62,854 nucleotides of DNA from Planctomycetota bacterium (GTDB lineage: Bacteria > Planctomycetota > UBA1135 > GCA-002686595): NCBI GenBank assembly GCA_020853575.1, contig JADYYP010000043.1, positions 1 to 62,854 of the forward strand, read 5' to 3'. The number at the start of each line of letters is the position of its first letter. Position 1 is the first letter of the stretch. Made by a program: the position numbers and the translations under genes. The notes beneath the pieces are model-generated. The model made no database searches and had not been told where the DNA came from. It saw only the letters and a program-made list of their open reading frames with translations. This document shows positions 26,495-36,162 of the stretch, in pieces.

Positions 26495-27232
26495 ATGGAG
26501 CAGCAAGACCTCTTTCATCAGCTCGGGCGCCGCCTGCGTGAGGCGCGGCAGCGCGCCGGTCTGTCCGTGTCGGACTTGGCGCGCCAGGCACGCCTGAGTC
26601 GACGCCACGTGACCGAGGCCGAGGCCGGCCGGGCGAATCTGAGCTTGGCGGTGCTGTGGGCCTTGTCGGAGGCGACCGGCGAGCCGCTGCGGCGGCTGTT
26701 CGACTTCGATCCGCCGCGGCGCGCGCGGATCGCCCTGGTCGGCCTGCGGGGCTCGGGCAAGTCGAGCGTGGGCCTCAAGTTGGCCCTGGCGCTCGAAGTG
26801 CCCTTCGTCGAGCTCGACACGCGCGTCGAGGAGCTCGCCGGCCTGTCCTTGGGCTCGATCTTCGAGCTCCACGGCAGCGCGGGCTTCCGGCGCTTCGAGG
26901 CCGAGGCGCTCGAGAAGGTGCTCTCCGAGGGCGAGCACTGCGTGCTGGCCACCAGCGGCTCGATCGTCACCTCGCCCGAGACGTTCGCGCGCCTGAGGTC
27001 GACCTGCCACACGGTGTGGCTGCGCGCGGAACCCGAGGACCACATCGCGCGCGTCGCGGCGCAAGGCGATCTGCGCCCGATGCGCGGCCGGCCGAGGGCG
27101 ATCGAGGAGCTGCGCGCGCTGCTCGAGGCGCGCAAGCCGCTGTACGCGTCGTGCGAGCTCCAGATCCAGACCTCGGGCGCGTCGATCGACGACGTCGTCG
27201 CGCGTCTGAGCGAGCACTTCGCTGCGCGTTGA
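26495..27232 (+). CDS. boxR: BoxR/BzdR-type transcriptional regulator (HTH plus shikimate-kinase-like domain)
   Basis: 245 aa from the ATG at 26495. Residues about 8-68 form an XRE-type helix-turn-helix (LGRRLREARQRAGLSVSDLA...RLSRRHVTEAEAG). Residues 75-245 resemble shikimate kinase, with Walker A GLRGSGKS (83-90), a VELDTRVEE segment and the RPMRGRP loop. This exact fusion is characteristic of BoxR/BzdR repressors, in which the kinase-like domain senses benzoyl-CoA rather than phosphorylating shikimate. The gene is divergent from boxC across a palindrome, which fits repression of box genes and autoregulation, released by benzoyl-CoA. Effector identity is inferred from the family. Confidence 0.9.
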   Translation: MEQQDLFHQLGRRLREARQRAGLSVSDLARQARLSRRHVTEAEAGRANLSLAVLWALSEATGEPLRRLFDFDPPRRARIALVGLRGSGKSSVGLKLALALEVPFVELDTRVEELAGLSLGSIFELHGSAGFRRFEAEALEKVLSEGEHCVLATSGSIVTSPETFARLRSTCHTVWLRAEPEDHIARVAAQGDLRPMRGRPRAIEELRALLEARKPLYASCELQIQTSGASIDDVVARLSEHFAAR

Positions 27233-27381
27233 CGCTCGCGTGCGCCGGAATTGCTCGCGAGCCGGGTGCTCGGACGTCCAGCGCTCCGCTTCGACGTGCG
27301 TTGAATGCTGCGGCATGCCTTTCGTAATTCGCCGCCGTCGTTTCGCGTCCCACCGGGCCCCCTCCCCGCTCTCCACCGCGC

Positions 27382-30300
27382 ATGAAGAAGCTCCTGTTGG
27401 CAGGAGGAGTTCTGCTCCTCGCCACGCTCGTTGCCGTGCTGTACGTCTGGCTCGAGGTCCGCGAGCCGAGCCATGCGGTCGCCGAGCAGCGCGAGCGTGA
27501 GTCGGCTCCCTCGGGCGCGCCGACCGACGCCGCGACTCCGACGCCGCTCAGCGAACCGACGAGCGCGCCGAACGCCGCCGCGAACCCGGCGCCCGCGGCG
27601 CTCCAGGAGGAACAGCGCACCGAGCACGTCTCGCCGCGCATCGATCCGGCGCACGCTGGACGCGTTCCGGGCGCGGTTGCGCTGCCCTTGAGCACGCCCG
27701 CCGACGAAGCGCTCGAGCTGCTGGTGTTCGAGGGCGGCTCGGACCCGACGCATCTGGCCGCGGACGCGAGTGAAGACGAGCTCGCGGGCCACGAACGCGC
27801 CATCGCACGCGTCGCGCTGGCGGCCAGTGGCCAGTTCGAGATCGAGCTGCCCACCGATCGCCCGCTGATCTGGGTGGCCCTGCGCAGCCGCTATCTGCAC
27901 GGCGCGAAAGCCGTGCGCATCGCCGACGGAGACCTTCCGGCGCGTCTGGATTTCGCTCCCAAGCTCGGAGCGTGGGTCACGGGGCGCCTGCTGCTGCCTG
28001 CGGGCGTCGAACGCGACGCCTTCGACCCCGCCGCCGCGGAGCTGACGCTGATGTTCGACCCGATGCGCTTCGCCGGAGTCGCGGGGGCTTCGGCGGCGCT
28101 CGAGCATCTGCGCGAACGCCAGACGCATGCCGATGCGCGGCTGGAGTTCGAGTTCCGTGGCGTGGCTCTCGGCAGCGACTACGACGTGCGCGCGGTGCCC
28201 GCGACGCTGGCCGCCTACAAGTCGCCGAAGTTCGTCGTGCTCGCCGGAGCGCACGTCGAGCACCTCGTCGAGCTCGCGCGCGGCGGAATGCTCAGCGGGC
28301 GTGTCGTCGACCACGCCGGGAACGCGGTCGCGGGCGCCGAGCTCGAAGCGAGCATCGACCCGCTGGTCTTCGGCCAAGGTGGCTTCGTGGTGCGCGAGGG
28401 ACAGACCGACGAACACGGCGCGTTCGAGCTCCAGGCGGTGCTCGCGGGGGATGTCGAGCTGAAGGTCACGTCCAAGGGCTACCTGGACAGCAAGCTCAAC
28501 GCGCAGGTTGCCGAGGGGCGCCCGACGCGGCTCGACGACATCGTGCTCGGGCGCGGCGAGAGCGTCTCCGGCGTGGTGCTGTGGCCCGATGGCAGCCCCG
28601 TCGCCGACCTCGAGGTCGAGGCCGACTTCGATCCCGCGGCGCTCGGCGGCATGAGCGCCTTCAACGCGCTCCAAGGAGCGCAGGGCGAAACGCACAGCGA
28701 CGCGCAGGGGCACTTCGAGATCTCTGGACTCGGCAAGGGGCCCTTCGTGGTCAGCGCCAAGGCCAAGCCGCGCGAGGGACCGGGCAAGGAGCTGCGGGCG
28801 CGCGTCGCGGGGGTCAAGCCTGGAACGAGCGGGCTCGAGTTGCGCTTGGCGCCGCCGCTGACGCTCACAGGCCGCGTGGTCTCGGCCGCGGGTGAGCCGC
28901 TCGAGGCATTCGAAGTTTCGGCGCAGGAGGATTCCGGAGGCGTGATTCCCGGCCTGGGAGGGCGCACCGAAAGCGAGCGCTTCAGCGCTGCCAACGGCGC
29001 CTTCGTGCTCGACGGACTGAGCGCCGGGAAGTGGCGCGTCGATGCGCTGGCGGAGGGCTTCACGCGCTCGGCGGCGGTCGAGGTCGTGCTGCCGCGCGCC
29101 GCGGACGCCGGCGAGCTGGTGCTCACGCTCCAACGCGCCGGCTCGGTCAGCGGCGTGGTGCTCGATCGCAATGGCGCGCCGGCCGCGGGCGTCGACGTCC
29201 AGCTCAAGGCCAACCTGACCGAGATGATGCAGGCCGCGCGCAGCGGCGCGCGCGCTCCGCGCAACGCCAAGTCGGACGCGGAGGGCAAATTCGTCCTGCG
29301 GGAGTTGCCGGCGGGCAACGTCAACCTGGTCGCCAAGGCCGAGGGCTTCGCGGAGAGCGCGCCGGTCTCCGTCGAGGTGCGCCCTGCCGAGGAAACCACG
29401 GGAGTGGTGCTCCAGATGCGGCTCGGCGGAACGATCACCGGAGAGGTTTACGCCGAGAACGGCGAGCCCATCGCGGGCGGACAAGTCATGGTGCAGATGT
29501 CGGCCGACCCGCTGCTGCAGCGCTTCGCCACGGCGGATGCGCAGGGCCACTTCGTGTTCGAGCACGTGGTCCCCGGGTCCTGGAACGTGATGTACTTCGC
29601 GCTCGACGCCATGCAGGCACCGACGAGCGAGGGCGAGGGCGCCGATTTGGCGTCGATGTTCTCCAACATGAAGATGACCAGCGCCACGGTCACCGAGGGC
29701 GCGGAGACGCACGTCGTGCTCGGCGCGCCGCCGGCGAATCCGGTGCTGGTCAAGGGTCGCGTGCTCAGCGGCACACAGGGTGTGCCCGGGGTTGTGATCA
29801 CCTTGTTCGCCGACGGCGCGAAGTCGATGGGCTCGCTGAAGTTCGTCTCCAGCGACGCCGAGGGCCGCTACTCGGTGCGGGTCGACGAGCCCGGACGCTT
29901 CGCGGTCTCGGTCCAGAAGCCCGGCGTCGCGGGGCAACAGCAGACCGTTTCGTACTCGCTGGTGGTTCCCGAGGTCGAGGAGTACGAGCACGACTTCGCG
30001 CTGCCCGTGGGCGCGATCGCGGGCCGCGTCCTCGGTGAAGACGGCCAACCGGCGAAGGGGGCGCGCGTGAGCCTCTCGACCGACGGGCCGGTGCCGAACG
30101 GCGCCCTGCTCGGCGAGCACTTCGCCGAGATCGCGACCGACGACGACGGGCGCTACGAGTTGGTCTGGCTGCGGCCGGGCAGCTACACCGTCGCCGTCGG
30201 CGGCGCGCCCTTCGCGGGCATGTTCGGCGGTAGCGCGAGCTCCGGACGCCAGTTGCGCGGCGGTGTCGAGGTCCACGAAGGCCGCAGGACCGAGGGCATC

Positions 30301-30864
30301 GACTTCAGGCTGCGCAAGCCGGGCAGGATCGAGGGCGTGGTGCGCTCGAGCGCCGGCCAACCCGCAGCCGAAGCCGCGATCTTCTTGCGCGACGCCCAAG
30401 GGCGCACGCTCGAGCGCTTCTCGATGGTCGCGACCGACGGCACGGGCAAGTTCACCTACGACGGGCTCGAGCCCGGCGACTACACGGTGCTCGCGCGCAC
30501 GGACGCCGAGACCTCCGCCGAGAGCCAGCTCGTGCGCGTCAAGGAGGCCAGCACCACCGATGTCGAGCTGGCCCTGGGCGCGGGAACGGTGTTGATCGTG
30601 ACGCTCTCGGGCGACGACGGGCAGCCGCTCGATTGCTCGGTGGCGGTGCTCGACGAGCAGGGCCGCCAAGTCAACGGCACGCTGTCGCTGACCGAGGTCA
30701 TGAAGGCCTTCTCGAGTGGCGCGTTCACCTCGAAGGAGCAGCGCGTCGGGCCGCTGCCGCCAGGCAAGTACCGCGTGACCGTGACGACCGCCGACGGGCG
30801 CAAGACCACCAAGCCGGTGAACCTGACGGGTCAGGCGGAGCGCAAGCTGAACGTGCGCCTGTAG
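27382..30864 (+). CDS. Membrane-anchored protein with eight carboxypeptidase-regulatory/CnaB-like repeats
   Basis: 1160 aa. A single N-terminal hydrophobic segment (about residues 4-26, MKKLLLAGGVLLLATLVAVLYVWL) is an uncleaved anchor or signal. A Pro/Ala/Ser-rich linker and a unique ~230-residue domain come next. From about residue 300 on there are eight repeats of ~90-110 aa, each opening with a strand of the type 'xSGxVxxxxGxPxxGxxVxx' (LSGRVVDHAGNAVAGA, VSGVVLWPDGSPVADL, VSGVVLDRNGAPAAGV, ITGEVYAENGEPIAGG, IAGRVLGEDGQPAKGA, IEGVVRSSAGQPAAEA). These are transthyretin/CnaB-like beta-sandwiches. The protein is probably a rod in the periplasm or at the surface. No enzymatic domain is seen. 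Neighbours give no clue to its ligand. Confidence 0.75.
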   Translation: MKKLLLAGGVLLLATLVAVLYVWLEVREPSHAVAEQRERESAPSGAPTDAATPTPLSEPTSAPNAAANPAPAALQEEQRTEHVSPRIDPAHAGRVPGAVALPLSTPADEALELLVFEGGSDPTHLAADASEDELAGHERAIARVALAASGQFEIELPTDRPLIWVALRSRYLHGAKAVRIADGDLPARLDFAPKLGAWVTGRLLLPAGVERDAFDPAAAELTLMFDPMRFAGVAGASAALEHLRERQTHADARLEFEFRGVALGSDYDVRAVPATLAAYKSPKFVVLAGAHVEHLVELARGGMLSGRVVDHAGNAVAGAELEASIDPLVFGQGGFVVREGQTDEHGAFELQAVLAGDVELKVTSKGYLDSKLNAQVAEGRPTRLDDIVLGRGESVSGVVLWPDGSPVADLEVEADFDPAALGGMSAFNALQGAQGETHSDAQGHFEISGLGKGPFVVSAKAKPREGPGKELRARVAGVKPGTSGLELRLAPPLTLTGRVVSAAGEPLEAFEVSAQEDSGGVIPGLGGRTESERFSAANGAFVLDGLSAGKWRVDALAEGFTRSAAVEVVLPRAADAGELVLTLQRAGSVSGVVLDRNGAPAAGVDVQLKANLTEMMQAARSGARAPRNAKSDAEGKFVLRELPAGNVNLVAKAEGFAESAPVSVEVRPAEETTGVVLQMRLGGTITGEVYAENGEPIAGGQVMVQMSADPLLQRFATADAQGHFVFEHVVPGSWNVMYFALDAMQAPTSEGEGADLASMFSNMKMTSATVTEGAETHVVLGAPPANPVLVKGRVLSGTQGVPGVVITLFADGAKSMGSLKFVSSDAEGRYSVRVDEPGRFAVSVQKPGVAGQQQTVSYSLVVPEVEEYEHDFALPVGAIAGRVLGEDGQPAKGARVSLSTDGPVPNGALLGEHFAEIATDDDGRYELVWLRPGSYTVAVGGAPFAGMFGGSASSGRQLRGGVEVHEGRRTEGIDFRLRKPGRIEGVVRSSAGQPAAEAAIFLRDAQGRTLERFSMVATDGTGKFTYDGLEPGDYTVLARTDAETSAESQLVRVKEASTTDVELALGAGTVLIVTLSGDDGQPLDCSVAVLDEQGRQVNGTLSLTEVMKAFSSGAFTSKEQRVGPLPPGKYRVTVTTADGRKTTKPVNLTGQAERKLNVRL

Positions 30865-31076
30865 CCGTGCCGCGCGCCGGTGCGCTGGGGCGGAGTCGCC
30901 GCGCTGCAGCGGGTTTTCGGGGTTTCCGCGAACCACCAGCGGTGAGCGCGACGTGAGTTTGACGCCGCGCGGCCCCCAGGCGCGATTCGCTTCAACCCGA
31001 CCCGCTCACTCCGCGGACGAGCTCGATCGAGTAGCTTCGAGCGAGCCTCGCACGCCCTAGCCCCCCTCACTGCACG

Positions 31077-32957
31077 ATGCGCACCGCTCTCACGCTCCAC
31101 CGCCATGCCCTGTGGTTGCTCACCGCTCCTCTGCTCGCGGGCCCTGCCTTCGCGCAGTTCTCCCCGCCGGGGACCGTCCCGAGCTACCAATTGCTCGACA
31201 GCGACGATTGGATCACCTGGTCGTCCAGCGGTCTGCCGGCACCGGGCGTGTTCCGACGCTCCGTCGCCGGAGATTTCACGTCCGACGGACTGAACGACGT
31301 CGTGACCGTGGCCGGAAACGATGCGCTGTTGATGTGGAACCCGGCGCTGTGCGGTTCGCACACCATCCTGGCCAGCTCGATCAACGATGTCGCGGTCGCC
31401 AGGGGCACCGGACCCGGCGGCAGCGATCAGCTGGCCAGCGTCGGCGCGCTCGGTCTGCGACTGACGAGCATGGGCGCGAGCCCGATGGCGAGCTGGTCGA
31501 CGGTCAACGTGGGATCGAACGCCTGGTTCGGCGCGAACGTGCTCGACTGCGCCGAGGCCGACGCGACGCCCGGTCCGGACTTCGTCGGCATCAACGTCGA
31601 CGCGACGAAGCTGATCACGCGTCTCAACGGCCAGTCGAGCGACATCCTGATCGCGACCGGAGCCTCGCTGGTCGACGTGTGCTTCGTGCAGTGGTTCGGC
31701 GACACGCGGCTCGAAGTGGCCGCGCTGACCACGGCGGGGATCGAGATCTGGAATGTCGCGAACCACGGCACGCTGATCACGTCGTTCGCGGGTACCGACG
31801 GCGTTTCGCTCGCGCGCGTCCGCCACGCCAGCGGGAGCGACTCGGTCGCCGCCGTCTTCCGTCCGTCCACGGGCCAGCAACTGCGCATCGTCTCGAGCAC
31901 GCAGCCCTACGACTCGTCGATCACCCTGCCCGGCGGATCGATCCAGTTCCGCACGCTGACCGCCGGCGATCTCGACCTGGACGGGAGCGACGACTTGGTG
32001 CTCGAGACCGGCCGTTGGATCAACCCGATCGTCGTGATGAGCGGTAGCGGCACCCTGCACGGATTCGGTCAACCGAGCTCGTGGGCCCCGCAGATCGTCC
32101 ACAACCAACCGGTGTTGACTTCGATGTTGGCCGGCAACAACGTCTCGCGTCCGGCGCTCGCCGACCTGACCGGTGACCTGGTGCCCGACATCCTGCTGGC
32201 CACGAACCAAACCACCAATGTCGCCAACCAAGAGCCGGCGCACCTGCTCCTGACCTCGCTGGGAGAGCTGCCCAATCCACCGGTGATCGCCTGGAATCCG
32301 CTCTCCCTGGACATCATGGCGAGCTTCCTCTCGACGCCGACTCCGTCCACGAGTCAGCGCTGGGCCTATGTGCGCCTCGATCGCGGCCAACTGCCGGCGG
32401 AGGCAGACGGCGTTCAGATCACCGCTTGGCGCGAGCCTTACTACGCGCAGTCGATCGTCACGCCGCCGGAGCACTACGCCGTGCACGCCTTCGCCGACGC
32501 CAATGGCGCCGCGCTCAGCGGCGTGATCGGCATTCCGTTCCAGATCGCCGAGAGCGACGACTGCTTCCTGAACGCGGGCGGCCAGAACTCGGGCATCCAC
32601 TACGTCCAGATCGTGCCGCTCAAGTACACCCAGAACGGGGGCGCCATCACGGTCGAGCAACGCTGGTCTCCGCGCATCGCCGCGATCTGTGGCAATCCCG
32701 GCGATCTGATCGTGATGAAGAACAAGACCACGACCGAGACCTCGGAACCGATGCTCGACGCCTCGGGCCTGAGCATCCCGGCCAACACCGGGCTGCTGTG
32801 GACCGGGTGGTGCGGAGGTGGCTCGAGTGGCACCACGCCCGCGCCCGCGATCATCGGCCGCCGGCGCCTGCCCAACTTCGGCAACGGTCAGACGCCGAAC
32901 AACGGCAACGCACCCAACGTCCCGGCGCCCGCGGCGACGATTCCCTACGTCAACTGA
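31077..32957 (+). CDS. Secreted FG-GAP-like protein, function unknown
   Basis: 626 aa with a signal peptide (residues 1-26, ending AFA before QFSPP). Several FG-GAP/VCBS-like motifs are visible, for example GDFTSDGLNDVVTVAG, GDLDLDGSDDLVLETG and ADLTGDLVPDILLATN, so the first ~420 residues are probably a beta-propeller. The C-terminal part has a different character (Cys-containing, then a Pro/Asn/Gly-rich tail) and does not match the C-terminal module shared by the other secreted proteins of this window. The last 13 bases overlap the end of the convergent CHAT gene, so the two genes are tail to tail without a spacer or terminator. Confidence 0.7.
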   Translation: MRTALTLHRHALWLLTAPLLAGPAFAQFSPPGTVPSYQLLDSDDWITWSSSGLPAPGVFRRSVAGDFTSDGLNDVVTVAGNDALLMWNPALCGSHTILASSINDVAVARGTGPGGSDQLASVGALGLRLTSMGASPMASWSTVNVGSNAWFGANVLDCAEADATPGPDFVGINVDATKLITRLNGQSSDILIATGASLVDVCFVQWFGDTRLEVAALTTAGIEIWNVANHGTLITSFAGTDGVSLARVRHASGSDSVAAVFRPSTGQQLRIVSSTQPYDSSITLPGGSIQFRTLTAGDLDLDGSDDLVLETGRWINPIVVMSGSGTLHGFGQPSSWAPQIVHNQPVLTSMLAGNNVSRPALADLTGDLVPDILLATNQTTNVANQEPAHLLLTSLGELPNPPVIAWNPLSLDIMASFLSTPTPSTSQRWAYVRLDRGQLPAEADGVQITAWREPYYAQSIVTPPEHYAVHAFADANGAALSGVIGIPFQIAESDDCFLNAGGQNSGIHYVQIVPLKYTQNGGAITVEQRWSPRIAAICGNPGDLIVMKNKTTTETSEPMLDASGLSIPANTGLLWTGWCGGGSSGTTPAPAIIGRRRLPNFGNGQTPNNGNAPNVPAPAATIPYVN

Positions 32958-35581
32958 CGCCCGTTGGCGCGAACGCGACGGCGCCACACGAACACCACCA
33001 CGACGCTCGCTGCGGCCAAGGCTGCGGCGAGCGTCCGTGCATTCGTGCGCGACGCTGTTTCGGACTGCGCTGAGGACGCCTCGAAGATCGGTGTCCAGCC
33101 GGCGCCGTACAGTGCGAGCGGCGCCCAGCACCACGGATCGGAGGTCTCGCTGGCGGCAGCCAGCTCGCGGCGCGCCTGGAGCAACGCGGCCGCGGGCGCT
33201 CGGCCTTCGGTGCGCAGGTAGTGGTGGAAACGGCGAGCGAGCTCGAGCGTCGCGTCCGTTCCGACGTTGACGCGCGATGCGAGCACGGTGTGCGCTCCGC
33301 CCTCGAAGCACGCGCCGACGAGATGTGCGGCGGACCCGTCGCCCTTGCGCAGCGGACCGCGCGCCGCCCCGCACGAGAGCAGCTCGACGAGCGGCGGAAG
33401 CGCCAGCTGCTCGACCGAATCGCAGCACACGACGCCGTCGTCGCGCGCGCCGGGCGCGAGCAGCAACGATGCCGGGCGCGCGGATCCGGCGCACTCGGTC
33501 GCGCCGTAGACCCCGTGCGCGAACAGCGCGAGCACGCGGCTCGGGCCACTCAACGCGGAACGCAGCGCATCGAGCGTCGCGTCGCCGCGCCACAGCGCGA
33601 CGCTGCGTCGCTCGTCGAAACCGGAGGTCAGCGCTCGCTCGTCGCGCGCGCTCCATTCGATCGGGGCGAGCGACGGAAACTGCGCCCGCACGGCCGGCGA
33701 GTGGGTTGGCGCCCCGAGCACGACGAGCTCGCGATCGACCGGCCCCGAGGTCACGCTGGCGCGCGCCGCGAGCCCCAAGCCGAGCGCGGTCGAATCGAGG
33801 TACACCAAGCCGTGCGTCAAGCCGAGCCATTGGCCGTCGGGGCGCAGGAGACACTCGAAGGCCGGCGCGCTCGTCAGGTCCGAGCCCACGACCACGCAGG
33901 TGCTCCAACGCTCGACGCGCGACCACACGCTCGGCGGCAGGAACTCGGCGAAACCCGCGCGCGCGGCGCCTTCGAGCGCGCGGCGGCGTTGCTCGCGCGC
34001 CTGGGGCTCGCGGTCGGGGGGCCGAGCCCAGGCCAGCTCGAGCGCCTGAGCGATGCGGTCGAGCCGATCGCCGCTGGCGAGCGTGTGCAGCGTCACGTCC
34101 GCGGCATCGATGCAGAACACGTGCGAGCGATCCATCGCCGGCAGGTAGATCAGCACGCCGCGGTCGGGCGCCGCCAAGACCTCCAGGATCTGCGCGAGCG
34201 ACGCGCTCCAGCCGGCCTCGCGCGCCAGGGTCGCGAGTCCGTGGGCGCGCAACACGGGCTCGAGCGCGCGTTCGACGCCGGCTCGGGTCGGATCGAGCGC
34301 GAGTTGCACGCGAAGCCACTCGGAGAACAGCAGCCTCTGCGTACCCCAATGCAGGAAGCCACGGCCGCCCTTGCGCAGCGCGGTGCGTTTCCAGTGCTCG
34401 GAGAAGCGCTCGATTTCGAGCTGCAGATCGTCGGAACAGCGCAGCAGCGCCGGGCGATCGTCGGCGCGAGCCAGGGACAAGGACGCGCGCAAGGCGGCGC
34501 GGCGCGCGCTGAGCGCGGCGTCGTCGAGGGCCGCGTGCTCGAGCCGCGCGAGCAGTGTGCTGGCGAGCTCGAGCTCGCCGCGGCGCAGCGCCAAGTCGAC
34601 GTGGACCAAGTCGGCGTGGACGCGATCGTGTGGCTCGATAGGAAAGCCCGCGGTGACGGCCGCGTCTGCGCGCTCGAGGAGCGCGAGCGCTGCGTCACCG
34701 TTCGAGCCCTGGTTGCGCGCGCGCTCCGACTCCGCGGTCGCGAGTCGCACCAGCGCCGCGACGTACGTATCTGGCGCTTCGTCGCGCAGGACGTCGAGGA
34801 AACCCTCGGTCAAGATCGCCGCGATCGCGTCGTAGCCCTCGATCGCGAGCAAGATGTTGCAGCGCGCGAGCGCGACCCGCGCCCGCAGATCGACGTCGCC
34901 TTCGCACGCCGGTTCGCGCGCGGCGGCGTCGAAGTCCCCGAAGGCACGGTCGATCAAGCCCAACGCGAGATGCGCGGCTCCGCGCACGAGCTGCAGCTCC
35001 GCGCGCGAGTTGGAGGCGCTGGGCCACTGGGGGTCGAGCTCGCCCCAAGCCGCGTCGGCGAGCGCGAGCGCACCCTCGACATCGCCGTTGCGCAAGCGCG
35101 CCTCGGCCACGGCCGAGCGCACGTAGACGCGCTGCTCCGTGGAGAGCTGAGGCGCGTTTTCGAGGTCTCCGAAGACCTGCTGGGCACGCTCGGCGCGACC
35201 GTCCTGGAGCTCGCGCCAGCCGTAGGTCCAGCCCACGGTCATCACGTCGTCCGCGCTGCCGTACTCGCGCGCCAGCGCCCATGCGGCAGCGAAGGCATGC
35301 TCGAGATCGCCGCGCTCGGCCGTCGGCGACTCGCACGCAGCGAACAGCGCCGCCGTGCTCTCCGCGAGCAGGCGAGCGCGCTCTTCCGCGGCGGGCGCGG
35401 CGTTCTGAGCGAGCACCGCGGGCGGCTTCGCGACGTCCTGTCCGCGCGCCAGCGATGCCAGGAATAGTGCCGCGATCAGTCCGCCCGCGAGCAGCGGCGA
35501 CGCGAGCTGAGCACGGGCCCCGGCGTCAGTGGATCGACGACCGCGAGGCTCCAATAGAATTCGCGGGGCAGCGAATTCCAT
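32945..35581 (-). CDS. TPR-CHAT protease, membrane-anchored, in an ECF sigma operon
   Basis: 878 aa from the ATG at 35581 (an in-frame ATG at 35602 is possible). A hydrophobic segment at about 28-46 acts as a signal or anchor. A long helical region of TPR-like repeats follows (about 65-520). The C-terminal CHAT domain has the caspase-type dyad His689 (LALFAHGVYG) and Cys737 (VELLSCGAARG). A second hydrophobic segment (849-866) with an Arg-rich tail would anchor the C-terminus, so the protease is predicted outside the cytoplasmic membrane. The start overlaps the anti-sigma gene by 106 bases and is the third gene after sigma and anti-sigma. A role in cleaving or sensing for the anti-sigma factor is an attractive inference, not shown. 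Confidence 0.8.
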   Translation of the reverse strand: MEFAAPRILLEPRGRRSTDAGARAQLASPLLAGGLIAALFLASLARGQDVAKPPAVLAQNAAPAAEERARLLAESTAALFAACESPTAERGDLEHAFAAAWALAREYGSADDVMTVGWTYGWRELQDGRAERAQQVFGDLENAPQLSTEQRVYVRSAVAEARLRNGDVEGALALADAAWGELDPQWPSASNSRAELQLVRGAAHLALGLIDRAFGDFDAAAREPACEGDVDLRARVALARCNILLAIEGYDAIAAILTEGFLDVLRDEAPDTYVAALVRLATAESERARNQGSNGDAALALLERADAAVTAGFPIEPHDRVHADLVHVDLALRRGELELASTLLARLEHAALDDAALSARRAALRASLSLARADDRPALLRCSDDLQLEIERFSEHWKRTALRKGGRGFLHWGTQRLLFSEWLRVQLALDPTRAGVERALEPVLRAHGLATLAREAGWSASLAQILEVLAAPDRGVLIYLPAMDRSHVFCIDAADVTLHTLASGDRLDRIAQALELAWARPPDREPQAREQRRRALEGAARAGFAEFLPPSVWSRVERWSTCVVVGSDLTSAPAFECLLRPDGQWLGLTHGLVYLDSTALGLGLAARASVTSGPVDRELVVLGAPTHSPAVRAQFPSLAPIEWSARDERALTSGFDERRSVALWRGDATLDALRSALSGPSRVLALFAHGVYGATECAGSARPASLLLAPGARDDGVVCCDSVEQLALPPLVELLSCGAARGPLRKGDGSAAHLVGACFEGGAHTVLASRVNVGTDATLELARRFHHYLRTEGRAPAAALLQARRELAAASETSDPWCWAPLALYGAGWTPIFEASSAQSETASRTNARTLAAALAAASVVVVFVWRRRVRANGRQLT

Positions 35582-36162
35582 TGCACGTCGTCGGGAGTCC
35601 ATCGCAAGCCGGCCGCGACGAAGCTTAGCGCCGCTTGGCTGCCGTCGAGCGACTCGACACGCACTTCGAAGTGGCCTTGCGGAGGAAGCGCTGCCTCCCA
35701 CTCGAAGGCCTCGCCACGGTGCACGAGCGCCCCCGGCGCCTTGAGCACGATCGACGGATCGCCGAGCATTCCGCGGTCGCGCTCGGGAGCCGGGCCGCGC
35801 AACCACCAACCGAGCGCCGCCGCTCCGCCGAGCACCAACAGCGCGGCCACGGAAGCGGCCCACACTCGCCGGCGCGAGCGCCGGGCGCGGGCAAGCGCGT
35901 CGGACGCCGCACGCGCGCGCAGCTCGGACTCGAAGCGCCCCTCGCCTGGGCTCTCGTCGAGCCGCTGCGCCGCCTCGAACATCTCACGCTGCTCGCGGCC
36001 CAGCTCGTCCAGGTCGAGGCGCAGGCCGCGCAGCTCCGCGACGCGCTGGCTGCACACCGAGCAGGCCTCGAGCTCTTGACGCAGCGCGTTCGGCAGCTCG
36101 TGCGCCCGCCCGGACGCGAGCGGCGCGCACCATTGATCGTGATCGGAGCGGTGCATGGTCAT
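35476..36162 (-). CDS. Anti-sigma factor, single-pass membrane protein
   Basis: 228 aa. Its ATG overlaps the sigma-factor stop codon by four bases (ATGA), the standard sigma/anti-sigma coupling. Residues 1-60 resemble a zf-HC2 anti-sigma domain with Cys12, Cys34 and Cys37, but the His expected four residues before the first Cys of the CxxC pair is Glu30, so zinc binding may be altered. A membrane helix spans about 101-121. The remaining ~105 residues should lie outside the membrane and look like a small beta domain (EWEAALPPQGHFEVRVESL). It should hold the ECF sigma factor inactive until a signal arrives. Its 3' end overlaps the start of the CHAT gene. Confidence 0.8.
   Translation of the reverse strand: MTMHRSDHDQWCAPLASGRAHELPNALRQELEACSVCSQRVAELRGLRLDLDELGREQREMFEAAQRLDESPGEGRFESELRARAASDALARARRSRRRVWAASVAALLVLGGAAALGWWLRGPAPERDRGMLGDPSIVLKAPGALVHRGEAFEWEAALPPQGHFEVRVESLDGSQAALSFVAAGLRWTPDDVQWNSLPREFYWSLAVVDPLTPGPVLSSRRRCSRAD

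Noticed and set aside
26407..26496. Longer BoxC N-terminus starting at 26496
   Set aside because: It would run through the palindromic operator and overlap the regulator start, and it adds sequence unlike BoxC proteins. The GTG at 26406 gives the normal length.
26518..30936. A 1472-codon open frame on the minus strand antisense to the repeat protein
   Set aside because: It is an Arg/His/Gly-rich shadow of the plus-strand gene in very GC-rich DNA, without a ribosome site or recognisable domains. The plus-strand frame has a signal/anchor and clear repeats.
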